A stretch of DNA of 64,000 nucleotides from CAWKPF01 sp963851415 (GTDB lineage: Bacteria; Acidobacteriota; Thermoanaerobaculia; Multivoradales; Multivoraceae). The translations under genes and the position numbers were made by a program. Below, piece by piece: positions 52,857 through 62,255 of the stretch. The notes beneath the pieces were generated by a model. It worked only from the letters and a program-made list of their open reading frames with translations. It did not search any database and was not told the origin of the DNA. Location: the NCBI GenBank assembly GCA_963851415.1, contig CAWKPF010000002.1:1550001-1614000 (forward strand), given 5' to 3'. Every line of letters starts with the position of its first letter. Within the stretch, counting starts at the first letter, position 1.

Positions 52857-52999
52857 GCCGAGTCGACTCCAGAGGGCTGGCGGCGATCACGCCGCGATCG
52901 GTGGCGAAGGTAGAACACCAGCTCGACGAGGAGCCCGAGACCCCCGGCGACCAGGATCATCAGCCACGCTGTGATCGGCAGACCTGCGAAAGAGGGCAT
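52853..52999 (-). CDS. Small membrane protein (48 aa), probable symporter accessory subunit
   Basis: MPSFAGLPITAWLMILVAGG, LGLLVELVFYLRHRSRRDRR, then a polar tail. One transmembrane helix is followed by a strongly basic stretch, so the C-terminus should be cytoplasmic. The stop overlaps the symporter start (ATGA), as with small accessory proteins of other SSS transporters. Too short for confident family assignment. Confidence 0.65.
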   Translation of the reverse strand: MPSFAGLPITAWLMILVAGGLGLLVELVFYLRHRSRRDRRQPSGVDSA

Positions 53000-53049
53000 G
53001 GCCAGAGTGTAGCCCGTATGCCAAGCTCGACACGCCCCAGGAAACCGGC

Positions 53050-54243
53050 ATGCCTGCACTCTCTGCTCTTCCCACCCCCTGTCTCGTGATCGAACGCTCC
53101 CGTCTCGAGCGCAATCTGCGCACGATGCAGGAGAGAGCCGAAAGCGCAGGGGTGGCGCTGCGACCCCATATCAAGACCCACAAGTCGATCGCGATCGCAC
53201 GTCGCCAGATCGAGCTGGGAGCACGGGGCCTGACCTGCGCCACTCCGGCCGAGGCCGAGGTGCTCGTGCATGCCGGCTTCGACGATGTTCGCCTCGCCTA
53301 CCCGATCGTCGGGCGCGGCAAGCTCGAACGCCTGGAGCGCCTGGCGCGGAGCGCCCGGATCAGTTTCTGCATCGAGAATCGCGGAGCGGCCGAGGCGGCC
53401 TCTCGACTGTTCGAGGAGCGCGGTGCGGTCCCGGCCGAGGTCTTGATCGAGGTCGACACCGGCTATGGCCGGACCGGGGTTCCCTGGGACACACAGGAAG
53501 CGATCGACCTGGCTCGTACTGTGAGGAGCCTCCGCGGCCTGTCGCTCACGGGTCTGCTCACGCACGCCGGGGAGTCCTACAACGGCCCCGAAGGCGACGA
53601 ATCGGAGCAGGACGCCCTGGAGCGCACCTCCCGCACGGAGTCGGAACGAATTCTCGCGGTCGCCCACCGGCTCTACGACGCGGGTCTGGCCGCACCGGAG
53701 CGCTTCGAGCTCAGCGTCGGCTCGACACCCACGGCGACCCGCTTCGAGCAACGTCGCAACGGACCGTTCTCGATCACCGAGCTGCGACCCGGCAACTACG
53801 TCTTCTTCGACCTCACTCAGGTCGCCCTCGGCACGGTTCCCCTGGACGCCTGCGCGCTGACCGCCTACGCCACCGTGATCAGTCGACGCCGCGACGCTGC
53901 GGGGGAGCGGGCGGTCCTGGATGCCGGCAAGAAGACCCTGACCGCGGACCGTCGCTACGGCTCCGAAGGATACGGAATGGTGCTCTCGGCACAGACGCTC
54001 GGGGAGAACGAGTGCCCTGCGCCTTCCCCGGGCGTGACGCTGCACAGTCTCTCCGAGGAGCACGGTTGGCTCCGGCTGCCCGAGGGTTCCGAGCTCGGCC
54101 TCGGCGACCGGGTCCGTATCGTCCCCAATCATGCCTGCGTCGCGGTGCAGACGCAGGAGCGGTGTTTTCTGATCGACGGCGACGAGGTCGTGGCTCGCAT
54201 CGACATCGACGCGCGGGCGGACCATCGAGACGCGATCGATTGA
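53050..54243 (+). CDS. D-threonine aldolase/D-serine dehydratase-like PLP enzyme (DSD1 family)
   Basis: A 397-residue alanine-racemase-fold enzyme. The PLP lysine is in LRPHIKTHKS (about residue 42). The barrel has TCATPAEAEVL, EVDTGYGRTGV, LSLTGLLTHAGESYNG and VGSTPTATR. The C-terminal domain ends with RIVPNHACVAVQTQE, carrying the His-Cys pair that binds a metal in D-threonine aldolase and D-serine dehydratase. It therefore probably breaks down a D-hydroxy amino acid. AGGAA precedes the ATG. It is transcribed together with apaH, eight bases downstream. Confidence 0.88.
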   Translation: MPALSALPTPCLVIERSRLERNLRTMQERAESAGVALRPHIKTHKSIAIARRQIELGARGLTCATPAEAEVLVHAGFDDVRLAYPIVGRGKLERLERLARSARISFCIENRGAAEAASRLFEERGAVPAEVLIEVDTGYGRTGVPWDTQEAIDLARTVRSLRGLSLTGLLTHAGESYNGPEGDESEQDALERTSRTESERILAVAHRLYDAGLAAPERFELSVGSTPTATRFEQRRNGPFSITELRPGNYVFFDLTQVALGTVPLDACALTAYATVISRRRDAAGERAVLDAGKKTLTADRRYGSEGYGMVLSAQTLGENECPAPSPGVTLHSLSEEHGWLRLPEGSELGLGDRVRIVPNHACVAVQTQERCFLIDGDEVVARIDIDARADHRDAID

Positions 54244-54250
54244 GGCTGCG

Positions 54251-55054
54251 ATGTCCACCTTCGTGATCGGCGACATCCACGGTTGCTTCGACGCTCTCGC
54301 CGTGTTGCTCGACCAGCTCCCGTTCAAGAGCCGACGAGACCGGCTGTGGCTGGTTGGAGATCTGGTCAATCGAGGACCGGACTCCCTCGAGGTCCTGCGA
54401 TGGGCGCATGACACGAGCCAGGCCATGGGCGAGCGCTTCGCCGCCGTCCTCGGCAACCACGACATCCACCTGCTGGCGCGGGCGGCCGGCATCGAGAGCG
54501 AGAAGCGCGGAGACACTCTCGACGAAGTCCTCGAGGCGCCCGACAGTGAGGTCTTGCTCGACTGGTTGCGGACCCTCCCGTTGATTCACCAGGACACGGT
54601 CGGGAAGCGCGACTTCGGGATGGTGCACGCCGGCCTGGCACCGCACTGGTCGTGGTCCGAAGCTCTCGATCGAGCCCGAAAGCTGGGGCGCAAACTGGCT
54701 CATGACCACCGACTCCTGTCTCGTCGAGCCGCGCCCGCCGAGCCGACGAAGATCAGCGAGCTCCGAGACAGCCTGCACTACTTCACCCGGGTCCGCATGT
54801 GTGATCGACGGGGCAGACGAGTCGCCTACAACGGGCCCCCCTCTGGAGCACCCGCCGGGACCACACCCTGGTTCGATCACCCCCTGTTGCTCGAGGAATC
54901 CGAACGGCCCACCCTCATCTTCGGCCACTGGGCGGCGCTGGGGCTCCACCGGGGAACGCGTGAGATCGGGTTGGACAGCGGCTGTGTCTGGGGGGGCGCC
55001 CTCACGGCGCTGCGTCTCGACGACAAGAGCCTCTTCCAGGTCGAGGTCCAGTAG
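54251..55054 (+). CDS. apaH: Symmetrical bis(5'-nucleosyl)-tetraphosphatase (ApaH)
   Basis: A 267-residue calcineurin-type phosphoesterase. The metal motifs are FVIGDIHGCFDAL, LWLVGDLVNRGPDSLEVLRW, VLGNHDIHLLA and FGMVHAGL, followed by the ApaH-type ending LIFGHWAALGLHRG and GLDSGCVWGGALTAL. Length and C-terminal phrases match ApaH rather than the shorter PrpE type. It splits diadenosine tetraphosphate to two ADP, and in some bacteria removes Np4 caps from RNA. It follows the DSD1-family gene by seven bases. Confidence 0.87.
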   Translation: MSTFVIGDIHGCFDALAVLLDQLPFKSRRDRLWLVGDLVNRGPDSLEVLRWAHDTSQAMGERFAAVLGNHDIHLLARAAGIESEKRGDTLDEVLEAPDSEVLLDWLRTLPLIHQDTVGKRDFGMVHAGLAPHWSWSEALDRARKLGRKLAHDHRLLSRRAAPAEPTKISELRDSLHYFTRVRMCDRRGRRVAYNGPPSGAPAGTTPWFDHPLLLEESERPTLIFGHWAALGLHRGTREIGLDSGCVWGGALTALRLDDKSLFQVEVQ

Positions 55055-55196
55055 GCCTCCGCAGCCACCGGGCTCAGGGACGGAATCGGGAGCAACCGCT
55101 CTCGCTGGGAGCCCCGGTCCCCCTCGCATAAAGGTTTCGACAAGAATGCAACGAAATGCGGGCCTCGCGCGTCTTGTTCTATATAGGCGGTATGCG

Positions 55197-55213
55197 TTCG
55201 TAGAACGTACGAA
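55197..55213. promoter_or_regulatory. Inverted repeat TTCGTA-N5-TACGAA near a TATATA box
   Basis: Perfect six-base arms around GAACG lie 45 bases before the four-helix-bundle gene, and a TATATA (55180-55185) lies just upstream. The position would suit a repressor site at the transcription start. The 203-base gap from apaH holds nothing else recognisable. Confidence 0.35.
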
Positions 55214-55257
55214 GGTTCAACGAGACGTCACCGTTCTCGGATCGCTGGTCGTTCGGA

Positions 55258-55650
55258 ATGAGGGGAAACACCACACAGACAGGCGCCAGGGGCGACTCGG
55301 GTGGAGCGGATCCCTATCGTCTCGCACGCGTGCTGGTGTTCGATGTCTACGAGAAAACGAGGCCTGGCAGGCGAGACGGGGCTTCGAGTGACGAGCTGCG
55401 TCGCGCGGCCGTTTCCACGGCCAACTCGCTTCTCGAGGCAGCCGGACGAAGTCGCGAGCACACCGCCGCCGTGTCCTCCCGTCGCCCGGTTTCAGAGCCC
55501 CATCGCCGAGCCGCGCTGGAAGGGCTCACTCACCTCTCTCACTGGCTCGACGCCTGCGTCGAGGAAGGCTCCCTCTCGATCGCCGAGCGCCGCGAGCTCG
55601 ACGGGCTGCGCATCGGACTGCTCGAGGCACTCCAGCCCGCCAACGATTGA
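55258..55650 (+). CDS. Four-helix-bundle protein (S23/23S rRNA intervening-sequence family), divergent
   Basis: A 130-residue soluble protein: YRLARVLVFDVYEKTRPGRR, ELRRAAVSTANSLLEAAGRS and ALEGLTHLSHWLDACVEEGS match the helices of the four-helix-bundle family (TIGR02436), with RRAAVS-AN the best-kept part. It usually has EG after AN; here the residues differ. The function of these proteins is not established. The N-terminal 18 residues are polar and poorly conserved, and the ribosome site is weak, so the start could be later. Confidence 0.7.
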   Translation: MRGNTTQTGARGDSGGADPYRLARVLVFDVYEKTRPGRRDGASSDELRRAAVSTANSLLEAAGRSREHTAAVSSRRPVSEPHRRAALEGLTHLSHWLDACVEEGSLSIAERRELDGLRIGLLEALQPAND

Positions 55651-55673
55651 AGCCGCCGCGAGACGCCCGCCGG

Positions 55674-57155
55674 TCAAGGTCTGGCGACACCCAATCGGTC
55701 TGGCAGCTCTTCGAGGAGCGCCGCTTCGGCCGCCTCCTGGGTCTCGCCGAGGGCAATCACGTCCAGCTTGCCGTGCGCCGTGAGCGGCCCCACGTTGTAG
55801 AACACGAACCGCCCCTCCCCGGTCGCCGGGTCATAGAGCGCTGATCCAACGCGAGCCAGGACCTCAGCGAAGGTACGGCCGATCAGCTCCGGGGACACGA
55901 AGTCCTGTGCCCGGTAGGGCGGTCTCGAGCCCGCCACGATCCGGTCGACGAGGTTCATCGGGGTGCTCGTGCCGCCCCATCGCCCATTGCACTCCGTGAA
56001 GCGCAACACCGGATCGCTGTCGGGGTCTCCCACCACCAGGTGATCGAACGAGCATCGACCGACGTAGCCCAGGGCCTGCAGCCCCGCGGCCACGCGTAGG
56101 GCCGCGTGGGCGAGGCGTTCCTGCACGGCTAGAGGCAGCGCAGTGGGCCGCGAGCCGACGAAGACCTTCTCTTCTCCGGCCAGGATCTGGTCATAGATCC
56201 CGTCGAGCCGCGGTGGCCCGTCCTCGAATGCAGGCAACCACAGCTGAGTCGACGGAGACTCCACCGCATCCTCCCAGGCGACCGTCAGCACCTCCTCGTC
56301 GCCCGCCCACTCCGTGCGAACCAGGAACCGATCGACCAGCTCACGAGTTCCCTGGCGCCCCAGGGACTCGAGCTGCGCCGACTCCAGCACGAGGTTGCCC
56401 ATCGCGGAGGCACAGCGAAGTCGCTTCAGCGCCACTCTTCGATGACGCGTCGCCAGGTCGAGCAGAGAATCCGTCAGCGCCCCGTGGGTTCCGGCGCGCT
56501 GACTCTCGACCAACCACTCGCGCCCCAGGACCAGCTCGACCAGGTCCTCGAATCGCGCCTTGTCGTTGGCGATCCAGGTCACGGGAGGCGGTGGAGCCAG
56601 CACCTCGACCGGGACCTCGGCCGCTTCGGCGATCGCCCCGGCGAGATGCCAGGTGGCTTCGATTCCCATGTAGGGATGCACCTGGAAACGACCCGCCTGG
56701 CGTGCCTGGGAGACCAGGCGCTCGAGCACGACCGGCTCCAGGCAAGCGTGGGCGATCTCGAGCGGGTTGGTCCGCCCCGGGGGCACCAGATGCTCGACCT
56801 GCCCCAGCAACAGCCGCTGGCGGCAATACTCCTCGTAGACGGAAGTCGGCACGGTCATCGTGGCAAAAAGGTCGCCGTCCTGGGCCCGCAGACGTGCGCG
56901 ATGCTGGTATTCCTCCACTCCGGAGATGTCGACCAGGAAGGGGATCGCCGAGACGTCGTCGAGGTGCAGCGCCGGGACACGCCGCTCGGAGTGCGACCCT
57001 TCGCCACTCCACCGATGTCGTCCGAAGACCTCGAGCGACTCCTCGATCTGACGAGCCCAGGGAGCGACTCGGTCTCGGGTCTCCTGCAGCTCGGCCTGAC
57101 TCAGGCGCCACACTCGAGCGCCGGACAGCTCGTTGTCGGCTGAGTGTTCGTTCAT
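55674..57155 (-). CDS. ATP-grasp ligase-like protein
   Basis: A 493-residue protein. Residues about 200-420 show an ATP-grasp fold: TWIANDKARFEDLVELVLGR as the leading helix, RVALKRLRCASAMGNL carrying the first ATP Lys, and CSFDHLVVGDPDSDPVLRF then TECNGRWGGTSTPMNLVDR with the Glu-x-Asn metal pair. The first 180 residues could be a pre-ATP-grasp domain. The closest pattern I recall is the PGM1-type peptide ligase group, but no partner biosynthetic gene is near. A TACAAT box at 57169-57164 lies eight bases before the ATG, and there is no ribosome site, suggesting a leaderless mRNA. Confidence 0.65.
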   Translation of the reverse strand: MNEHSADNELSGARVWRLSQAELQETRDRVAPWARQIEESLEVFGRHRWSGEGSHSERRVPALHLDDVSAIPFLVDISGVEEYQHRARLRAQDGDLFATMTVPTSVYEEYCRQRLLLGQVEHLVPPGRTNPLEIAHACLEPVVLERLVSQARQAGRFQVHPYMGIEATWHLAGAIAEAAEVPVEVLAPPPPVTWIANDKARFEDLVELVLGREWLVESQRAGTHGALTDSLLDLATRHRRVALKRLRCASAMGNLVLESAQLESLGRQGTRELVDRFLVRTEWAGDEEVLTVAWEDAVESPSTQLWLPAFEDGPPRLDGIYDQILAGEEKVFVGSRPTALPLAVQERLAHAALRVAAGLQALGYVGRCSFDHLVVGDPDSDPVLRFTECNGRWGGTSTPMNLVDRIVAGSRPPYRAQDFVSPELIGRTFAEVLARVGSALYDPATGEGRFVFYNVGPLTAHGKLDVIALGETQEAAEAALLEELPDRLGVARP

Positions 57156-57204
57156 GGCGGGTCATTGTAGACCGTCAGCGCCGCTCGCCCACCGGCTCGG
57201 CGTC

Positions 57205-58884
57205 TCAGGCTTCCGCTGCGGTCGAGTCGCCTTCGTGGCCGGGAGAACCCAGCCGATCGGGCAGCGCACGAGCCTGCCAGACACTGGACTCCTTCAACTC
57301 GTCCCGATCCCTGGCCCGGGCACGGGCCTCTCCCTCATCGAGCGGCAGAAAGCGCTGCACCAGTCGCTCGCGCGAGTCACGCACCCTGGCCTCCACGCCG
57401 TCCAGGAGTGCACGGCGACGGGAGAGCTCTCGATCGAGCCCCCCGAGCTCGGCCACCTCCGCCTCCCTGCGCCGCTCGAGTGAAGTCACACGCCGCTGCA
57501 GGTCGAGTACTTCGGCCTCGAGCTGGGCCAGCTCTTCCGTGAGCCGACCTCTCACCCCCATCGCGGCACCGAAGCTCGAGCCGTCGAGCTCCACTCGCTT
57601 CAGGTTCTCGTCCATGGCACGGCGGGTCTCTTCCTGGTTGGCCAGACGGATCTCCTTGCTCTGCAGGTGCAGACGCACCTCGTCGAGCTCGTCTTCCAGG
57701 GCCCGAACCCGACCTCTCCCGCGCGAATGCTGCTCGAGGATCGGAGCCATCTCCGCCTCGTTGGTCTCGGCGATTCGCTGGAGATGGCCGATGAACTGCT
57801 CGGCACGCTGGAGCTCGCGCGCCTGTGCACGACGCTCGCGCTCCTCACACCGATTCAAGGCATAGGTCTGAAGACACCAGTCCTCGAAGCGCAGCGCATC
57901 CATGGCGGCCGGCCCGGTAGAGCGCTCGGCGGGCGGCAGCAGCTCATCGAAGGCCCCCGCGCGGTACTGTCCATAGAGACTCTGCAACTGCTCGCTGTAG
58001 TACACCTCCACGCTTCGCGGCTGGAAGACCTTGAGAATCAGCAACCCCATGAAGAGAAAGAACAGAAAAGCCCGGACAGCCAGTTCGGCGTTCTGGTACG
58101 AGGGCCCGGAGAGCACCTCTTTCAGGATCTCGCCTCTGGACTGGATTCCGTTGCCCACCAGCTCCACACCATAAGTCTCGCTCACCTGCACGGCGTCGAG
58201 CGCGTCGAACCGCGCGAGGGCGGCGCTGCGCTCTGCCCCGACGGCTTCGAGCTCGGCAACGGTGTCCGCGAGTTGGAGCTCGATCGTCTGTACGGCCGGA
58301 CCGCGACCGTAGCGCCCGGAGAGGCCCTTTCCCGCCGCCTCGGCGATCCGCGCGTCCTCCAACTCGAGCTGGCGCTCGAGGAGCTCCTCGCGGCGGCGAT
58401 CGAACTCCGAATCGAGGGCGAGGCGCTGTGCCGCGACGCGCTCCGCGTTGACCGCGCGGATGCGCGCGTCGATGTCTTCTCGAAAGACCAGCTGCGCCAG
58501 GAACGGCGCCGAGAGATACAGCGACCCGGTGACCAGCAGCAGACGACCGACCACGCCTCCCCAGAAGCGCATCCGCTCGCGTCCGACCGACGCCCGGGGG
58601 CGACCGAGCAGCACGTGCTCGTACTGCGAACGCTTGAGGTCGAGCGTCATGAAGGTCGAATCGATGATCCAGATGATCGCGAAGACGAACCCGGCCGCCA
58701 CGGCAGCCGCGACCCAACGCAGCGAGCCGCCGAAGAAGGACGCTACGTACCCCCAGGCGAACGCCTCCGCGGTCGCCATGATCAAGATCACGACGCGCGC
58801 GCAGAAGATCCAGAAGGACGCGCCGGCGGTGCACAGGCTGTCGCCGTAGAGCTTCAGGGTGGGGCGCAGGCGGAGTTTCTTCAT
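57205..58884 (-). CDS. DUF4407 membrane/coiled-coil protein
   Basis: A 559-residue protein with three membrane helices near the N-terminus (FWIFCARVVILIMATAEAFA, WVAAAVAAGFVFAIIWIIDS, LLLVTGSLYLSAPFLAQLVF) and one at about residue 290 (AFLFFLFMGLLILKVFQPRS). Long charged helices lie between (residues about 140-230) and after (about 350-520), with clear coiled-coil character (RRRALLDGVEARVRDSRERL). This is the DUF4407 layout. GGGAAG precedes ATG 58884. Function unknown; it may be a membrane-anchored scaffold. It is 49 bases downstream of the ATP-grasp gene's opposite end and not overlapping any neighbour. Confidence 0.78.
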   Translation of the reverse strand: MKKLRLRPTLKLYGDSLCTAGASFWIFCARVVILIMATAEAFAWGYVASFFGGSLRWVAAAVAAGFVFAIIWIIDSTFMTLDLKRSQYEHVLLGRPRASVGRERMRFWGGVVGRLLLVTGSLYLSAPFLAQLVFREDIDARIRAVNAERVAAQRLALDSEFDRRREELLERQLELEDARIAEAAGKGLSGRYGRGPAVQTIELQLADTVAELEAVGAERSAALARFDALDAVQVSETYGVELVGNGIQSRGEILKEVLSGPSYQNAELAVRAFLFFLFMGLLILKVFQPRSVEVYYSEQLQSLYGQYRAGAFDELLPPAERSTGPAAMDALRFEDWCLQTYALNRCEERERRAQARELQRAEQFIGHLQRIAETNEAEMAPILEQHSRGRGRVRALEDELDEVRLHLQSKEIRLANQEETRRAMDENLKRVELDGSSFGAAMGVRGRLTEELAQLEAEVLDLQRRVTSLERRREAEVAELGGLDRELSRRRALLDGVEARVRDSRERLVQRFLPLDEGEARARARDRDELKESSVWQARALPDRLGSPGHEGDSTAAEA

Positions 58885-59020
58885 ACGGTCTTCCCTCACG
58901 ACGAGAGGACCGAGGGTGGGGTTTCACTGCACTCGGCGCTCTCTATGGGCGACTCTCTCTGGGCGCTCTCTCTGGAGAACTACCGCGCTGGGACGAATCG
59001 GTTAACCAGCGACCTCGATC

Positions 59021-60508
59021 TCAGGGCGAACCGAACCGGCGCCTCACTGCCTCCCGGTCGAGCTTGCCACCCGGAGTGAGCGGCAGGGCATCGAGCCAGA
59101 CGAGGGTCCTGGGATGCTTGAAGCCCGCCAGGCGGGACGACAGGAACGCACGCACGTCGGCTTCCGCCACTGGCTCAGCCACCGCAACGAGTGCCGCCGC
59201 CACCCGCTCTCCCCATTCCGGGTCCGACATCCCGAACACCGCAGCCCGGTCGATACCGGGGTGACTCTCGAGCGCGGCCTCGACCTCGAGCGGCGAGACG
59301 TTTTCTCCCCCGGAGACGATCATCTCCCCGGCTCGGCCCAGAACGTGGAGATGTCCGGCTGCGTCGAAGAAGCCGAGGTCCCCGGTGTCGAACCAGCCTG
59401 CCTCGTCGAAGACCGCGGCTTCCTGCGACCCACTCCGATCGACGTAGCCGTCGAACAGCGGCTCTCCGCGGACACGGATCGCCCCCCGTACGAGAGGCGT
59501 ACCCTGGGCGCCGGCGATCTCGACTTCGAATCCCTCGAGCGGCGGACCGCTGCCGGCCTCGCCGCGCTGGGTCGTCCCGAGGCGCTGCGTCGCGATCTGG
59601 GAGCAGGTCTCCGTCATGCCATAGGTGGTCAGAACGGGCCAACCCCGCTGCACCGCACGGTCCAGCAGCGCGGGGCTGGCCGCCGCTCCACCCACCAGGA
59701 TTCCGCGCAGGAATGCCGGAGGCTGCCAGGCAGGCTCGAGCTCGAGCATTCGGTACAGCATCGTCGGCACCAGGGACAAGAGCGTAACGCGATCGCTCTC
59801 GACCCTCTCGGTCAGAGACTGCGGCGAAAAGGACCGTTCCGTCTGCAACACCACGGCTCGGCGAGCCACGAGACAACGAGTCAGGATCGACAGGCCTCCC
59901 ACGTGAGCCACCGGCAGTGACAGCAGCCAGCGGTCGTCCTCGCGCCACCCCAGATTGGCGGCACTGGCTCGCGCCGATGCGAGCACGGCCCGCCTCGACA
60001 GGCGCACCACTCGCGGGCGCCCGGTGGTTCCGGACGTGTGCAGCATCGCCAGGGTCGTCGACCGGTCGATCCGGGCCTCGCTCGTTTGCCCGACGGCCTC
60101 GGCCGATCCCACCGGGGACGGGGAAGGCTCTTGCCCCGACCCGAGAGCCGTCACATCCAGGATCCGCTGCACACCGCACATCGATACGAGCTCGCTGCGC
60201 TCTTCTCCGGTCAGCCGGGGATGGAGCAACAGGAAGGGCTCTGCGATCTCCATCAGTCCGAGCAGGCAGGCCAGGGTCGAACGATCGGAGTGACCGACGA
60301 CGGCCAACACCGGATCCTCACCCACCACACTCTCGAGCCAGGAGCCGCGGCGAAGTCGCGTCACCCAGGCCATCGACTCCTGCGCCAACTCCCCGAAGGT
60401 GATCTCTTCACCCCGCTCGATCAGGGCGACGCGGTTCGGGGCCTGCTCCGCCGCCATGCGCACCGACAGCGCGCCGTCACCGTCGGCTCCGGTCGTCGCT
60501 GCGGTCAC
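59021..60508 (-). CDS. menE: o-Succinylbenzoate-CoA ligase (MenE)
   Basis: A 495-residue acyl-adenylating enzyme: LHTSGTTGRPRVVRLSRRAV (ATP site), LTTYGMTETCSQ, EAGWFDTGDLGFFDAAGHLH and the C-terminal PLTPGGKLDREAVRR with the catalytic Lys. Its place behind menA makes it MenE, which joins CoA to o-succinylbenzoate in menaquinone synthesis. The GTG start at 60508 overlaps the menA stop (GTGA); there is no separate ribosome site, so translation is coupled. It is the last gene of the operon in the window. Confidence 0.9.
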   Translation of the reverse strand: MTAATTGADGDGALSVRMAAEQAPNRVALIERGEEITFGELAQESMAWVTRLRRGSWLESVVGEDPVLAVVGHSDRSTLACLLGLMEIAEPFLLLHPRLTGEERSELVSMCGVQRILDVTALGSGQEPSPSPVGSAEAVGQTSEARIDRSTTLAMLHTSGTTGRPRVVRLSRRAVLASARASAANLGWREDDRWLLSLPVAHVGGLSILTRCLVARRAVVLQTERSFSPQSLTERVESDRVTLLSLVPTMLYRMLELEPAWQPPAFLRGILVGGAAASPALLDRAVQRGWPVLTTYGMTETCSQIATQRLGTTQRGEAGSGPPLEGFEVEIAGAQGTPLVRGAIRVRGEPLFDGYVDRSGSQEAAVFDEAGWFDTGDLGFFDAAGHLHVLGRAGEMIVSGGENVSPLEVEAALESHPGIDRAAVFGMSDPEWGERVAAALVAVAEPVAEADVRAFLSSRLAGFKHPRTLVWLDALPLTPGGKLDREAVRRRFGSP

Positions 60509-61428
60509 GACAACCACAGCCCGAGAGAGAACAGGACGCTGAACAGCAACAGCAGGCGAGCGGTCGCCCCGAGAAAGGGATTGAGCGCGGCCCCTCGGGT
60601 GCGACGCACGCCACCGAGGAGTTGTATAGCCCAGGGCAGGAGAACCAGGGGCAACAAGACGCTGAAGCCCGCCAGACCCAGCCCGAGGATCGCGAGGGGG
60701 ACGGCGAACGCCAGGGCCAGCAGCGAAGCGTACTCCGCCCGGGTGGCCGCTGCGCCCAGCCGCACGGCCAGGGTTCGTTTGCCGGCTCTGCGGTCACTCT
60801 CGATGTCACGCAGGTTGTTGACCACGAGAATGGCCGTCGCCAGCGCTCCGACCGGCACCGACGCCCACAAGGCCAGGGCCGGCAGGGAGAGGAGCTGCAC
60901 CCAGGTGGTTCCGGCGACCGCGACAAAGCCGAAGAACGCGAAGACGAAGAGATCCCCGAGTCCGTGGTACGCCAGGGGATACGGACCGCCGGTATAGGCC
61001 AGCCCCGCTCCGATCGAGAGCAGTCCGATCACCAGCACCGGGAATCCTGCGACCCAGGACAGGTAGAGCCCGGCCACTGCCGCCACCCCGAACGCGGCCC
61101 AGGTGCCTGCCCACATCTGTGCTTCGTCCAGCCAACCCGCCTGGACCGCCCGGGTCGGACCGATTCGATCGCTCCCGTCCGCTCCTTTTCGAAAATCGAA
61201 CAGATCGTTCGCGAAGTTCGTGCCGACCTGGATGAAGATCGCGCCCACCAGGGCGGCCAGTGCCGTGAGCGGCCGAAAGCCACCGAGGGCAGATGCGCAG
61301 GCCGTGCCCACGGCGATCGGCGCCACAGCGGCCCACAGGGTCGGCGGGCGAGCCGCCAGCCACCATGCTCGAGCCGTCGAAGGTCGGCCGGTCGACAAAC
61401 GCATCTGGGAGGAGCTCCTTCCCTTCAC
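60505..61428 (-). CDS. menA: 1,4-Dihydroxy-2-naphthoate polyprenyltransferase (MenA)
   Basis: About 307 residues and eight or nine membrane helices. ARPPTLWAAVAPIAVGTACA opens the protein; NFANDLFDFRKGADGSDRIG carries the first Asp-rich prenyl-diphosphate site, and VVNNLRDIESDRRAGKRTLA the second. Both motifs are intact. It attaches the isoprenoid tail to dihydroxynaphthoate. I use GTG 61428, whose GTGA overlap with the menH stop matches the other junctions of the operon; ATG 61404, with AGGAG upstream, is a good alternative. Confidence 0.92.
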   Translation of the reverse strand: MKGRSSSQMRLSTGRPSTARAWWLAARPPTLWAAVAPIAVGTACASALGGFRPLTALAALVGAIFIQVGTNFANDLFDFRKGADGSDRIGPTRAVQAGWLDEAQMWAGTWAAFGVAAVAGLYLSWVAGFPVLVIGLLSIGAGLAYTGGPYPLAYHGLGDLFVFAFFGFVAVAGTTWVQLLSLPALALWASVPVGALATAILVVNNLRDIESDRRAGKRTLAVRLGAAATRAEYASLLALAFAVPLAILGLGLAGFSVLLPLVLLPWAIQLLGGVRRTRGAALNPFLGATARLLLLFSVLFSLGLWLS

Positions 61429-62255
61429 GACGGATCTGCCCGCTGTCGGTTTGCACGCCTGCCCGACTCCTGGAGAGGGGCGCCCGCCAGCGTCTCGGTC
61501 AGAAGATCGGCCACCGCGTCGGGCGCCTCGAGAGGGAGATTGTGGCCCGCTCCGACAATCACCCTCACCGAGGAATAGGGCAATCGGTCCGCCATCCCTT
61601 CGGCGAGAGTCCGGAATCGCGCATCGAGCTCACCGACCACGAGGGTCACCGGCAGCTCGAGCTCTGGGAGGTAGGGCGTCCAGTCGGGCATCCGACCCAG
61701 CGAGAGACGGCGCATCGCCCGGGCGAGCGCACGGGGATCGTGGCGTTGCCGCTCGGAGAGGTCGCGTGCGAGCAGCTCCTCGGAGACCCGCTCCTCGAGC
61801 CCTTTGAAGACCGGCTGCGCGCGCCAGCTCTCGAGCACCTCCGAGAAGGGCTCGTTCTCCAGTCGTCGGGCCCAGCTCTCGTCGCTGCGCCGGCGAGCCA
61901 GGCGCTCGGCCTCGTCGTCGAGCCCGGGGTGGACACCCATCAGCGTGGCTCCGGTCACTCGCCCCGAACGCCAGAGCTCGGCGTGGCGAACCAGCAGCCC
62001 GAGTGCCAGGCGAGCGCCCAGCGAGTAGCCCACGATGTGAAGTCGCTCCTCGGGATGAGAACGGACGCAGTGGGCCAGACGATCGACTTCGGCCTCGAAG
62101 GAGGAGGCACCCTGTGCCTCGAATCTCTCCTCGCCCTCGGCACCGTGACCGACCAACGGCAGCGCCACCGCGAGCAGTCCTCCGCGAGCCTCGCGCACCG
62201 GCCACCAGCTGGCGGGAGAGCCCATGAAGCCGTGCAGGAGAATCAGCTCGGTCAC
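61425..62255 (-). CDS. menH: SHCHC synthase (MenH), alpha/beta hydrolase
   Basis: A 276-residue alpha/beta hydrolase: LILLHGFMGSPASWWPV at the N-terminus, HIVGYSLGARLALGLLVRHA with the nucleophile Ser (about residue 97), VVGELDARF with the Asp and VGAGHNLPLEAPDAV with the His. The GFMGS and GYSLGAR phrases and the position between menD and menA identify MenH, which removes pyruvate from SEPHCHC. The GTG start overlaps the menD stop by four bases. Confidence 0.88.
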   Translation of the reverse strand: MTELILLHGFMGSPASWWPVREARGGLLAVALPLVGHGAEGEERFEAQGASSFEAEVDRLAHCVRSHPEERLHIVGYSLGARLALGLLVRHAELWRSGRVTGATLMGVHPGLDDEAERLARRRSDESWARRLENEPFSEVLESWRAQPVFKGLEERVSEELLARDLSERQRHDPRALARAMRRLSLGRMPDWTPYLPELELPVTLVVGELDARFRTLAEGMADRLPYSSVRVIVGAGHNLPLEAPDAVADLLTETLAGAPLQESGRRANRQRADPS

